21,280 nt of DNA. It comes from Priapulus caudatus. Its lineage: Eukaryota > Priapulida > Priapulimorpha > Priapulimorphida > Priapulidae. Where the stretch lies: NCBI RefSeq assembly GCF_000485595.1, contig NW_014577482.1:231241-252520 (forward strand), written 5' to 3'. The notes under the pieces are model-generated. The model saw only the letters and a list, made by a program, of their open reading frames with translations. It was not told the origin of the DNA and searched no databases. Positions 1 through 9,312 of the stretch are shown here, piece after piece. Both the position numbers and the translations under genes were made by a program. Positions within the stretch are counted from its first letter, which is position 1; each line of letters opens with the position of its first letter.

Positions 1-417
1 ACTAATTAATGCCTGGGGTTTTAGTTTCTGCATTTTCATAATTAAAACTGGAAGGTTTTGTAATAATATGTGGCTGCTAGAGTACTATAAGGTCTGTACC
101 CCAGACGCGTGGCTGAAAGGAGCGGAGTGATATTTTATAAAAAGAGTTTTTACCGGATGCACCGGGAGGCTGGGCCAAAGTTTGTTTGGTGCAAAAAACC
201 TGCGGAAGGCAATAACCGTCCTTTTATACGAAATGCCGACTAAAAATACGCTGCTATGATTCTCCGTTAGTTGAGGTTTCGAGCGAAACATGAAGAACGA
301 CGCCAGAAGGCCAGCGGTAGGGATGGCGGAGCATACGTTGCTAGCCTGGCCAATCTAATAGCCGGCCATGCACTTGTAAAACTCATCCGCATGAATTTGA
401 CTGCCTCAGCCAAATAC
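1..417. other. Non-repetitive DNA, no gene recognised
   Basis: Mixed-composition sequence with short open frames on both strands, none longer than about 80 codons and none with a family I recognise. No tandem structure, long palindrome or RNA gene is visible. It runs directly into the CA-rich block that begins near 418. Confidence 0.6.
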
Positions 418-897
418 AAGCACACACACCAGCCCATACCACACAGCACCGTGTGCATGGTAAATTCTGATAAGTACAAATAACAACTATCAGCACGAAT
501 TCGCACCTATCCGTCAGCACGCAACACAACACATCAACCACACAGCGCGCGACGCACCACACAGTCCGACACAAAGCACACGCACTGCACGAAAAGTACC
601 GGCACAACAACACACACACGCACACACACACGCACCGAGCACAACGCCCAAGCATATACCACACAACCAAACACGCGCAACCACACACCGAACGCACACA
701 CAACACCGCGCGCGCGGGCCGGCGCACGAAATCGAAATTCCCGAAATCAAACACACACAGCACAGCACACAACAAGCTTAATGGGCTAATTAAATGGCGC
801 AAATGGCGGCTGAACAACTTGGTCGACGAGAATACAATACATACACCGACACACATCACACAACAACACAATCACACCAAACACACAACACAAGAAT
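418..897. repeat. Degenerate CA-rich tract with a GC-rich core
   Basis: The plus strand is dominated by CA and CACA words broken by CG dinucleotides, for example the run near 610-645. A GC-rich core of alternating CG followed by GGGCCGGCGCAC lies at about 706-727. The stretch 780-840 is less repetitive and includes the GGCGCAAATGGCGGCTG words. The frames of 84 to 162 codons on the minus strand are by-products of GT-rich reverse-complement codons (Cys/Val/Arg) and should not be read as proteins. Confidence 0.8.
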
Positions 898-1027
898 ACT
901 GGTTGAACTGGCAATAGAAATTTACCCTTCCGGGGGCCGGTTTTTATAATACGTTCAGACGAAGGCCGAGGCCAGGCTATGGACAGCGGACGTAGTGCCA
1001 CAAACTAACATAACCAAACACGTAGCA

Positions 1028-1500
1028 GTAGAGAGAGAGAGAGGGAAAATGCTGAGTATATGTGACGGAAGAGATGGACGCAAGATAGAGAAGAGACGAT
1101 ATTCACTTCGAGAGAGTCAAGATAATAGAGAGAGAAAAGAGATCAAAAGAGAGAAAGAGAAAAAAGAAAGAGAGAGAGGAAGTAGAGAGCAAGAGACAAG
1201 AGATGTAGAAAGAGAGATAGAAGTAGAAAGAGCGAGAAGGGGAGAGAGGGGCGAAGAAGAGAAAAGAGAGGAGAGAGCAGAATTCACGCATGAAATAGGA
1301 GACGAAGTAGACACCAGCTAAAAGGAGCTAGAAAAAAGAGTAAGAGAGTAGAAGAGAGAGAAGAGAAGAGAGAGAAGAGAGAGAGAAAGAGTAAAGTGGG
1401 CGAAATGCGAGAGAGAGAGAAAGAGAAGTAGAGAAGGAGAAGAGAGAGATAGAGAGAGAAGATCTGAAAGGAGAGAGAGGAGAGAGAGAGAGAGAGAGAG
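1028..1500. repeat. GA-rich purine tract (imperfect GA)n
   Basis: The plus strand is almost pure purine, built from GAGA with interruptions by AAA, GGA and occasional T or C. It ends in an uninterrupted GA run just before 1500. Reading frames over it give only Arg/Glu/Lys-rich (plus) or Ser/Leu-rich (minus) low-complexity peptides. Polypurine tracts of this length can adopt triplex (H-DNA) structure; that is a general property, not shown here. Confidence 0.9.
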
Positions 1501-1683
1501 CCGTGAAGAAATGAATCTCAGCTGCAACAACGTTGCGGTCGCAATTCAAGTGTAGTCATTATTAACCGCTGAGAAATTTTAAACGAGCCCGCGGGAGACA
1601 GTATTATATATCGATCGAAGTACGCGCGAACCACGTGCCAGTGACTTTTGGAACTGGGCCACGCATAAGTGTCGTGGATGAAA

Positions 1684-1972
1684 ATTTGTTGCCATGGTGT
1701 TGTGGCGTGGTGTGTGTGTGGGTGGCTGTGGTGCTGTGGTGCTGCATGTGACGTGTGCGTAGTGTATGTAAATTGGTGTGGCGTGTGCCGTGGTTGTTGT
1801 GTGCGTGTGTGCGCGCCGGGCCGCCGCGCAGGTGTGTTGTGTTGTGGTGGTGTGTGTGATGTGTGTGTGTCGTGTGTGGTGTGTATTGTGATTCGGGGGT
1901 GTGTTGTGGTGGTGGGTCGTGTGTGTGCCTGTGTGTGGTGTGTTGTATGTTGTGTTTGTGTTCGGTTTTTTA
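1684..1972. repeat. Degenerate GT-rich tract with a GC-rich core
   Basis: The plus strand is made of TG/TGTG/GGTG words with a GC-rich core near 1811-1830 (GCGCGCCGGGCCGCCGCGCA). In both composition and core it resembles the reverse complement of the CA-rich tract at 418-897. The plus-strand open frame over it is Cys/Val-rich low complexity and is not credible as a protein. Confidence 0.8.
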
Positions 1973-2199
1973 AAAAAAGTAATCGTTCTTTCGAAACTGG
2001 AAGCCGTGTGTGTGCGTGTTTGCCGGCACGCGCGGTCGTTGACTGTGAGGCTTGCCAGCAAGTATCGTGTGGTACATGAGTAATATTGTGATGCGTCTGG
2101 TGTGCAAATGTAGTGGTGGTGCGGAGTGATGCGAATTAAAATATATTCACTCTTATGCGCCGCTGGCTTCGGCGTGTTTGTGGGTGCCCGCTCCAGCGA

Positions 2200-3060
2200 A
2201 TTCTAGCTAGCAACGGTGGGTGCGAGCAGACAGAGAGCCCCACAACCTACACAACCCGCGCATCGGCCGAACGCCAGGTCGAATAAGTGCGCCAGATATT
2301 GACGCAAGCACATATCGAGATTTCTCTCACTCGCTGGTCAGAGTTACTAACTACAGGCGTAAGTATTTAGCCCTCGGGGGTTTTGTATCCCCACGGCCGA
2401 CATTGCCCGCGCTTTCCAGATATCACCGATCCCGAGCTAATGCTGAATGTACTTGGCCTGCGGCACACCGTGGCGCTTGACGTAACGCAGAACCGCTCGA
2501 AGACCCCTCGGCGCGCGAACACGGTCTCCACGTCGCGTGCAAATTAGCAGCCGGCTCGCGACTTCACTCACTCGAGAGCCGAGCACGGCCACGACGTGCC
2601 GGACTGTATCGCCGCGGCGAAGGCGCAGAGCAAGAAACCGGTCTACGCCACAAGGAGAATCGCAAGCACGGAGACGCTGGAGAAACAGTAGAACCCAATA
2701 TGTACAGGCGACTACGCGGTAGGTCGCGCAAGCCGCAGCCGAAAGGAAGGTCACACGACACACCTGAAGGGAGAAACGCCGCGTCACAACCACGCTGCCG
2801 GTGGTGCGCCAGGGCCAGGCTGCAAGGCCACCGGCCGCCTGCCCGATGCTATACCGGGTAAGGTCTCGTTGACTCCTCTCGGCAGCAGTTCGTAGAATTT
2901 TATCCCTCACCGTTTAGAAATTCTGGCTCCCGTCCCCTGCAGCGCACCCGCGCGACAAATCTCGGATCCTCCCCCCCCCGCCACAAACCAACCCACTCCG
3001 TCGCCGCTGCCAGCCCGGCCCCGCCGCACCACAGCGGAATGCCGATTGTCTACCGTAAGT
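2200..3060. other. CpG-rich non-repetitive block, possibly gene-proximal
   Basis: GC-rich sequence with dense CpG and little tandem structure, unlike its neighbours. Several frames stay open. The minus strand has a 157-codon frame at 2437-2910, Arg-rich with no domain I recognise. The plus strand is open without an early ATG from 2481 to a TAA at 2859-2861 (126 codons). The translation near its end has a CRWC pair followed by His and Cys, only loosely like a zinc-knuckle or transposase tail. Two donor-like GTAAGT sites occur, at 2359-2365 and 3055-3060; the second lies 13 nt after the end of an ATG at 3039. This is compatible with a promoter or first-exon region, but open frames come easily where A and T are scarce and no coding exon is proved. 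Confidence 0.4.
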
Positions 3061-3314
3061 TCCCTTTATCCCCCCGCCCGTTCGTGATCACGGAATTGAT
3101 TTCTTCTTCCCCCCTCCAACCTCAACCGCTGTCGAGTTCCCCCTCCACGCGCGAACACCGACAACACGCGTTATGCGATAAGAGAATCGAGCCCCGGATA
3201 ATTATCCATGGGTTGTCGGGTGTCAGCGCCGACGTGGAACTGGATAGATTCCCCCATCCTCATTCTCCATCGCTTCCTCAGCTTTTCCGTGTGTCCGGCA
3301 GACGGCAGCCGCTC

Positions 3315-3600
3315 TGGATCGTCGTCGGCGGTGACTCCCGTTCGTCGACCCGTCCCTGTCGTCGTCGTCAATCGTCGTTGCCCGTCCTCTCGCGTCGTTG
3401 TCCGTTCGTTCGCGGCGGCGCGGCGTCGTTCGTTGTCGTACGTCCGTCGTTCGCGCGTCGTCAATAGTCGTCCGGTTGCTGTCCCGTCGTCCGTCATTGT
3501 CGTCGTCAATTGTCCCGTCGTCCCATATGTCCGTCAATCGTGCGTTGCCGTCGTCGGCCGGTGGTCGTCCCCCGTCGTCGTCGTTGTTGTCAGGTTCCGC
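3315..3600. repeat. TCG/CGT-rich imperfect trinucleotide tract
   Basis: Dominated by TCGTCG, GTCCGT and CGTTCG words with very high CpG density. Three plus frames and two minus frames are open through it, because stop codons need A and T combinations that are nearly absent. For that reason frame length is no evidence of coding here. The tract continues the CpG-rich block that begins near 2200 and stops where composition returns to normal near 3600. Confidence 0.75.
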
Positions 3601-4307
3601 AAAATTGGTTATCCGTAAACGCTTCCGCTGAACGTTTAATTCGCCTAAATAACACGCGCGCGGTGAATGCCCAGCGACCGGAGCTGGCTACCCCTTAGTT
3701 TGGTAATTATGCCTAAAAGCCCCGCCCACAGCCATCCCAAGACCCTAATGGTTTCTTCAGTACAGACTAGACCAGAATATTTCCGTGTTAATGCATAATT
3801 CATACTACCCACTATGGCAAAATAAACTCCCCAGTTCCTCCCAATTTCCACTGCGCGTTGTCTTACTTAAAGGTATTTTTGAAGAAATACCGCGCTCCGA
3901 TGTTGTTGACAGTCCCCGCGGCAATCTCCCAAGCAACCGTGCAAGCGCGCTGCCCCTGCGGTAGCCACCGAAGCGGGTACGGGCGCAGCGCAAAGACTAA
4001 AAACATGTGACCGTCAACGACATCACAAGACTCCCCCCCTCGATGTATGTTTGTCTGAAAAATCGTTCGTTACTGGCGCGCCCTGGATCTACTATTTCGC
4101 ACCTCTTTCCTAGTTGACTGCCGGCAGTCAATGGGAAGGAACTAGTAGTTTTTATTTTGCCATAGGATGTAATGAACATTAGGCACAACTGAACAACGGA
4201 GAGTATCGTGCCTAGTCTATGACGAAAAAATTAGCGTTTAAAGATTGACGCATTGTGCGGTGCTCGTTTAAAATAAACATACCACTTCATGGATCTCCCA
4301 CGTGCTA
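3601..4307. other. Non-repetitive DNA, no gene recognised
   Basis: Ordinary mixed-composition DNA with short frames only (up to 68 codons). It contains a small hairpin near 3875 (GGTATTT/AAATACC around a six-base loop) and the long palindrome listed separately at 4114-4131. Nothing else stands out. Confidence 0.6.
4114..4131. repeat. 18-bp perfect palindrome
   Basis: TTGACTGCCGGCAGTCAA equals its own reverse complement. The flanks (CTTTCCTAG before and TGGGAAGG after) extend the dyad imperfectly through TTCC/GGAA. It could be a dyad-symmetric protein-binding site, a transposon-end relic or chance. Confidence 0.85.
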
Positions 4308-4400
4308 ATTATATATATATAATAGAGGTTGAAAATATGACGAATATTATATATTATACTGCCATGTTATATCATATATAATATATATTGTAACTATATA
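4308..4400. repeat. AT-rich tract (TA)n/(TATAA)n
   Basis: Short runs of alternating TA mixed with ATATTATA words on both sides of a less regular centre. It precedes the GATA array and has no coding or RNA signature. Confidence 0.75.
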
Positions 4401-4418
4401 CGTAAGCCTGAAAATTGA

Positions 4419-5475
4419 TAAATAAATCGAATATAGAAAAATAGATACAGGTAGGTAGGTAGGGTGAATAGAAATGATAGATAGATAAATCAGATAGAAT
4501 AGATCAGATAGATACGATGAGGATAGATACGCAGTAAGTAAGACCTAGAATAACATAAGATAGATACGAACTAGATAGATAGAAGAACTGCGATAGATAA
4601 TAAATAAATAAATACCGATTAACATATAAGATAGATAGAATTAGATAGATACGATTAAATAGATAGATAGATAAATAGAATAATAGATAGATAGATAGAT
4701 AGAAGAGTAGACCTCCATCATAAATAGATCGATCGCAATAGATGATAGATAAGATAAGATAGATAGATAGATAGATTAAATTAGAGTAATAGATAAGATA
4801 GATAGGATAGATAGATAGATAGATACGCATAGAAATAGATAGAATAAGAATAGATAAATAGGCTAGATAGATAGATAGAGTAGCCATAGATAGATAGGAG
4901 AGATAGATAGATAGATAAAGAGATCAGAGATAAGATAACTAGATTAAGAGTAGATTATAGGATAGATAGATTCGATAGATGATCCGATCGACTAGATAGA
5001 TAATAGATAGATAGATAGATTAGCTAAGATAAATATGAATAGATAGAGTAGAATAGATAGATAGATAAATAGATAGATCAACTCGAATAGATAGAAGATA
5101 GAATAGATAAGAAATATAGATCGAATAAGATTAGAAATAGTATCGAATATATATATAGAGCTACGAATACGATAGATAGATAAGAGGTAGAGCTTAATGA
5201 TAGATAGTATAGATAATAGATAGAAAATAGATCAGATAGATAGATAGATAGATAAGATAGATAGATAGATAGGCCTATAAAATAAAGATTAGATAGATAG
5301 ATTAGATCAGAAAATAAGATAGATAAGAATAAATAGATAATAGATAGATAGATAGATGATAGATAGACAGATAGAATAGAATCAGATAGAATAGATAAGA
5401 TTAGAAAAGAATAGAAATAAGAAATAGATTAGATAGATAGATAGATAGATAGATGAATTGATAGATTGATAATAT
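4419..5475. repeat. Imperfect (GATA)n array, about 1.05 kb
   Basis: The plus strand consists of GATA units interrupted very often by single-base gains or losses (GATAA, GAATA, GATTA), so phase changes every few units. There is a short GGTA patch near 4450-4464. The 127-codon minus-strand frame at 4504-4887 is the expected Ser/Ile/Tyr/Leu product of a stop-free TATC repeat, not a protein. The density of one-base indels fits either old decay or incomplete polishing of noisy long reads. Confidence 0.95.
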
Positions 5476-5725
5476 AGTATGACCGATTCGTGATCATTCA
5501 GCGAGTATCTTAGTTATCAGGGAGCTAACATTGTATCGGCGGCGGCGACAAACGTTAGCCTTATATCTCTCGTCGGCGAGGGAGGAAGATTCTCTGGTCG
5601 AGGACGGATTTACGGTAGATATGTCTCAGGCATGACTGTAAATATCTTCATGGGAGCCTTTGTTCGCTTATAAAGGTGTGAAAGTGACTCGCGTTAATAA
5701 CGCTGCATTAGGGGTAATTGTGTTC
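5476..5725. other. Non-repetitive spacer between the GATA and GT arrays
   Basis: Unique-looking sequence with a GGCGGCGGCGAC patch near 5540. The plus-strand frame entering the GT array from 5660 begins with ordinary codons, but it runs into Cys/Val low complexity and is not supported as a gene. Confidence 0.55.
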
Positions 5726-5869
5726 ATGTGTGTGGGTCTGCGTGTGTGTGTGTGTGTGTGCGTGCGTGCGTGCGCGTGTGCGTGCGTGTGCGTGCGTGCT
5801 GTGTATGCGTGTGTGTATGCGCGTGTGTGCGCGCGTGCCTGTGTGTGTGCGTGTGTGTGTGTCTGTGTG

Positions 5870-5903
<34 letters not shown>

Positions 5904-6095
5904 CATGTGTGTGTATGGTGTGTGTGTGTGTGTGTGTGTGTGCGTGCGTGTGGGCGTGCGTGCGTGTGTGTGCGTGTGTGTGCGTGTGTGTGCGTGTGTG
6001 TGGGTGCGCGCGCGTGCGCGCGTGTGTGTGTATGCGTGTGTGCGTGCGCGTGCCTGTGCGCGCGCGTGTGTGTGTGTGCGCGCGCGTGTGTGTGG
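5726..6095. repeat. (GT)n/(GC) alternating purine-pyrimidine array
   Basis: About 370 bp in which G alternates with T or C almost without break; GTGCGTGC and GCGCGCGTGC patches are embedded in GTGTGT. All three plus frames and one minus frame are open through it, so none of the resulting Cys/Val or Thr/His-rich peptides is credible. Alternating GT/GC of this length is the classical sequence class for left-handed Z-DNA. Confidence 0.95.
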
Positions 6096-6351
6096 ATATA
6101 TATACATATACGATACGTGTTTATCAGCGTTCGTACGTCGACCTTGAGGCGACCAGTTTACACTCTCAAGCGGCGCTGAAATCGATATGTCTAGATGAAT
6201 TTCTACATTATTGAAAAGCGAGAAAGGTGCGCCGAGCGATCGCGAAATGATTTTAGCCGCCATCTGTCTAATCCGCGCGTCCGTCCATTGCTGTACAAAT
6301 AGAGCCATTATATGGATTAGCACGTTGCGTCTGCGTTATTTATGTGTCGAC

Positions 6352-6373
6352 AGCGCGCGCGAGAGCGAGAGCA

Positions 6374-6409
<36 letters not shown>

Positions 6410-6532
6410 CTTTTTAGAAGAGAAAGAGAGAGAGAGAGAGACGGAGAGAGAGAGAGAGCGAGAGAGACGAAGAGAGAGAGAGGAGGGAGAGAAGGGAGGA
6501 GATAAGAAAGAGCGGAGCGAGCGAGAGAATAG
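6352..6532. repeat. (GA)n tract, left part of a compound array
   Basis: GAGAGA runs with occasional C, G or A interruptions, starting immediately after a GCGCGCGC patch and grading into GATA near 6532. Confidence 0.9.
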
Positions 6533-6704
6533 AGATAGATAGATAGAGATTAGATTAGAGATAGATAGATAGATAGATAAGAAGATAGATAGATTAATAG
6601 ATAGATAGAATAGATAGATAGACTAGATAGATAGAGATAGAAGATAGAATTCAGATAGATAGAATAGATAGATTAATAGAATTAGATAGAATAAGATAGA
6701 TAGA

Positions 6705-6739
<35 letters not shown>

Positions 6740-6765
6740 ATAGATAGATCGATGATAGATAAAGG
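6533..6765. repeat. (GATA)n tract, middle part of a compound array
   Basis: GATA units with frequent one-base slips, flanked on both sides by GA tracts. The arrangement GA-GATA-GA suggests that one motif arose inside the other by point change and expansion. Confidence 0.9.
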
Positions 6766-7079
6766 CGATAGGGAGAGAAAGAAGAGCAAGTAAGATAGAG
6801 ATAGAGAGAGAGAGAGAGAGAGAGGTAGAGAAGAGAGAGAGCGAGCGAGAAGAGAGAGAAAGAGAGAAAAGAAAGAGAGAATTAAGAGAGTGAGAGATAG
6901 AGGATATAAGAAAGAAAAATCTGGATCATGAATAGAAAGAGAAGAGAAAAAGAGGAGAGAGAAAAAGAGAAGAGAGAGAAGAGAGAAAGAGACGAGAGAG
7001 AAGAGAGAGAGAGAGAGAGAAAGAAAGATAGACCGGCAAAGAGAGAGAGAGACGAAGAAGTAGAGAGAGAGAGAGAAAC
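6766..7079. repeat. (GA)n tract, right part of a compound array
   Basis: Purine-rich GAGAGA/GAAAGA sequence broken once by a less regular segment near 6900-6930 (AGGATATAAG, CTGGATCATG). The minus-strand 150-codon frame over this and the GATA part is Ser/Leu low complexity. Confidence 0.9.
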
Positions 7080-7283
7080 AGTGATTTAAATGTCTTGCAC
7101 CAAGTAGAATAGCTGCTGATGTAACCGACATCACGCTATGTCTACAAGGTTGCTAAACTCATGAAAATCTGAACTAACACTTAGAGTATGTCGCCGTTCG
7201 CTCCCCTCGAGGATCATCTCCTGGTCCTTCCTTGCATCTCCGCCGCATTATCAGTTCTCTTAGTACTTTATATTATTTTATAA

Positions 7284-7672
7284 TTCAATGTGTATTCCCC
7301 AGAATTTTTGCCATTACCCATTTCCAAATTCTTTTCTTATTGCAAATTCCATTTCTTTCCAATAATTTCCGAGATAAATTCTATTTTTTTTATTTCAAAA
7401 TTGCTATTCTCTTACAACTCTATTAATATTTCTATCTTCCATCTCTCCCAAATTTCTCAAGATTTTTCAATCTCCACATTCCACTTCACTTTCATATCTC
7501 AAAATCTCATTTTTTCTCAATCTGTTCTTCCAAAATTCCTATTCTCTTTCATTTCTCAAAATTTTCTATTTTTCATTTTTTCACAATCTTATTTTCATCT
7601 TCCTTTTCCAAATCTTCACTCTCCTCTTTTCGTATTCAAATCTCTAACTATCCTAATCCAAAAAGTTCATAT
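7284..7672 (-). repeat. Degenerate A/T-rich minisatellite-like array (copy 1)
   Basis: The plus strand is pyrimidine-rich with loosely repeated words such as TTTCCAAATT, TTTCTCAA and AAAATTTTC at irregular spacing of roughly 20-30 bases. Read on the minus strand it gives words such as AATTTGGAAATG and GAGAAATGAAA, which are the words seen on the plus strand at 8941-9312. I therefore regard the two as members of one family in opposite orientation. The 128-codon plus-strand frame (7290-7676) is Ser/Phe/Ile-rich low complexity with no family I know. Confidence 0.6.
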
Positions 7673-8384
7673 ATAATATTGTTTCTTTGCGAGAACAGCT
7701 TTAATACTGCAAAATGTGTTAATTCGAGACTCAGATACGCGCATATAATAGACTGGCTGCTCCGCAATCATTATAGTGAATACCCGTCTCCACTTATCCC
7801 TTAGCCAAATTCCGTCCGGTGAGCCCGGGGAACCAATCCCACATAACCCCGGTCACACCTTTCATCATTCCCCCCAACAACCCCACACACAAGAAGAAAC
7901 AAACCCATTTCGTTAAATCCATGCCATAATTGTAACCATCGCCATTTCCGTAAAATTTGTATTAGTTTTGCATATTGAACATAATCCCAAGTTTGTTGGC
8001 ACACGTGGGCTGCGTTTCTGACTGTCTTCCGTCTCATGTATAACCTTACCCAGGTTCAGCAGGACTGGACCGTTACACCTCCACCTGCTCCGGGCGGCGC
8101 GCCGGGCTGGCTCCGTCCCATTATCCTGCCCTCCTAGCTCGTCGCCGACTCCTTCCCGCTGGCCGGTCTACCGTCCTAACAACAAGATAACAGCAATAAA
8201 AATACTCAAATAATAAATACACATAACACCAATCACTACACAAATATCCATACATCATCTATACTACAAAATACCTACAAATAGCGAAACCCTTTCCTAG
8301 AAGTCCGCAAGCTGGCGGGGGGACCAGGTCTAAGGAAAAAAAAGCTCAACGTGTGGTATTGTGTATCGCGTCCCTCGTGTTGCC
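7673..8384. other. Non-repetitive DNA with a GC-rich patch
   Basis: Ordinary sequence containing a GC-rich patch at about 8060-8180 that is followed by A-rich DNA (8180-8280, many AATA/ACA words). A GC-rich body followed by an A-rich tail is reminiscent of a retroelement 3' end, but I see no recognisable reverse-transcriptase or endonuclease motif and no target duplication. The 78-codon minus-strand frame at 7801-8037 has normal composition but no family I recognise. Confidence 0.45.
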
Positions 8385-8556
8385 CTACACAACAAACGAC
8401 CGCAAATAGCACAGCGAGACGGCGCGCACACACCCGCAACCCGCCACACACACACCGCGCCTGGCACCGCAACAGCCACAAACGCATAGGCACCAACGGC
8501 CGCGCGCAACACGCAAGCGCGCGGCAGCCACACACACAGCCTCCCCCTGCGACGGA
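8385..8556. repeat. Degenerate CA/CG-rich patch
   Basis: CACACA words with CGCGC interruptions, much like the tract at 418-897. Overlapping frames are open on both strands, which reflects the absence of T on the plus strand rather than coding. Confidence 0.7.
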
Positions 8557-8940
8557 GCGAAGGATACTATTACCAAGATAGGCAAGTACGTACGTAACGT
8601 ATGTGATTTAAGAGCCCAACCCGTTCCCCTGCATAAACTTAAGATGAAGATGCAAAATAACACATTTACTACAACAGAATTGCAATTCATAGTGGGGGAT
8701 CTATACGTTGTTAAATATAAATGAGCTAAAATGTGTGGTCTTTCATGGAAAATACATCAGAAAAAAATCTTAACCTTATCTCCGACAATAAACCAAGAAC
8801 AAACAATTTACAAAGGCGTGTTTATTCTCTGTTTTTGAAGCGTTTGTTGAGTCCAACTAAGGACAAGTGACCGGCCACTCTCCAGATACCCCAATTGAAT
8901 ATCAGTTCTCGCATAGTTCCACCAATACCCTCGCAAATAT
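8557..8940. other. Non-repetitive DNA, no gene recognised
   Basis: Mixed A/T-leaning DNA with no tandem structure, no long frame and no RNA-gene signature that I can see. Confidence 0.55.
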
Positions 8941-9312
8941 TGGAATGAAAAAATTAATTGAAATGAAATTAATTTGGAACTAAAATAGATTTGAAATGAA
9001 AAATGAATTGAACATGAAAATGAAATTTAAAATAAATAATTAATCTCTTTACAATGAAAATGAATGTGGAATGAAAAGTGAACTTCCTGGAACGAAAATG
9101 AGATTGGAACGAAAAATGAATTGAAATGAAAATGAGATCTCGAATATGAAAATGATTTAAAAATGAAAAATTAAATCTTGGAGAATGATAAATCGGAATT
9201 TCGAAATAAAAGTAAAATTTGGAAATGAAAATAAAATTTCTGAGAATGAGAAAAATGAATTTGGAATAAAAAATGAAATTTTTGAATATGACACAATTAA
9301 ATTTGGATGAAA
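8941..9312 (+). repeat. Degenerate A/T-rich minisatellite-like array (copy 2, opposite orientation)
   Basis: The plus strand repeats words such as GAATGAAAAATGAA, TTTGGAA and GAAATGAAAATG with irregular spacing of about 20-30 bases. The word AATTTGGAAATG occurs here near 9214 and on the minus strand of copy 1 near 7320-7333. The 179-codon minus-strand frame at 8969-9508 includes this array as Phe/Ile/His-rich low complexity and continues into unique sequence without a recognisable domain. Confidence 0.65.

Noticed and set aside
2437-2910. 157-codon minus-strand frame as a retrotransposon fragment (a stretch reading LRAVLRYVKRHG recalls copia-type polyproteins)
   Set aside because: The resemblance covers only a few residues in an Arg-rich, GC-rich context and no other polyprotein motif is present.
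3039-3631. Several overlapping open frames on both strands in the TCG-rich tract
   Set aside because: Five frames are open together because A/T-containing stop codons are rare in this composition; no frame shows domain-like sequence.
5660-6323. Cys/Val-rich and Thr/His/Arg-rich frames of 139 to 199 codons
   Set aside because: All are read through the GT/GC array, where neither strand contains stop codons.
8040-8280. LINE 3' end suggested by a GC-rich body followed by an A-rich tail
   Set aside because: No reverse-transcriptase or endonuclease motif, no regular tail repeat and no target-site duplication could be identified.
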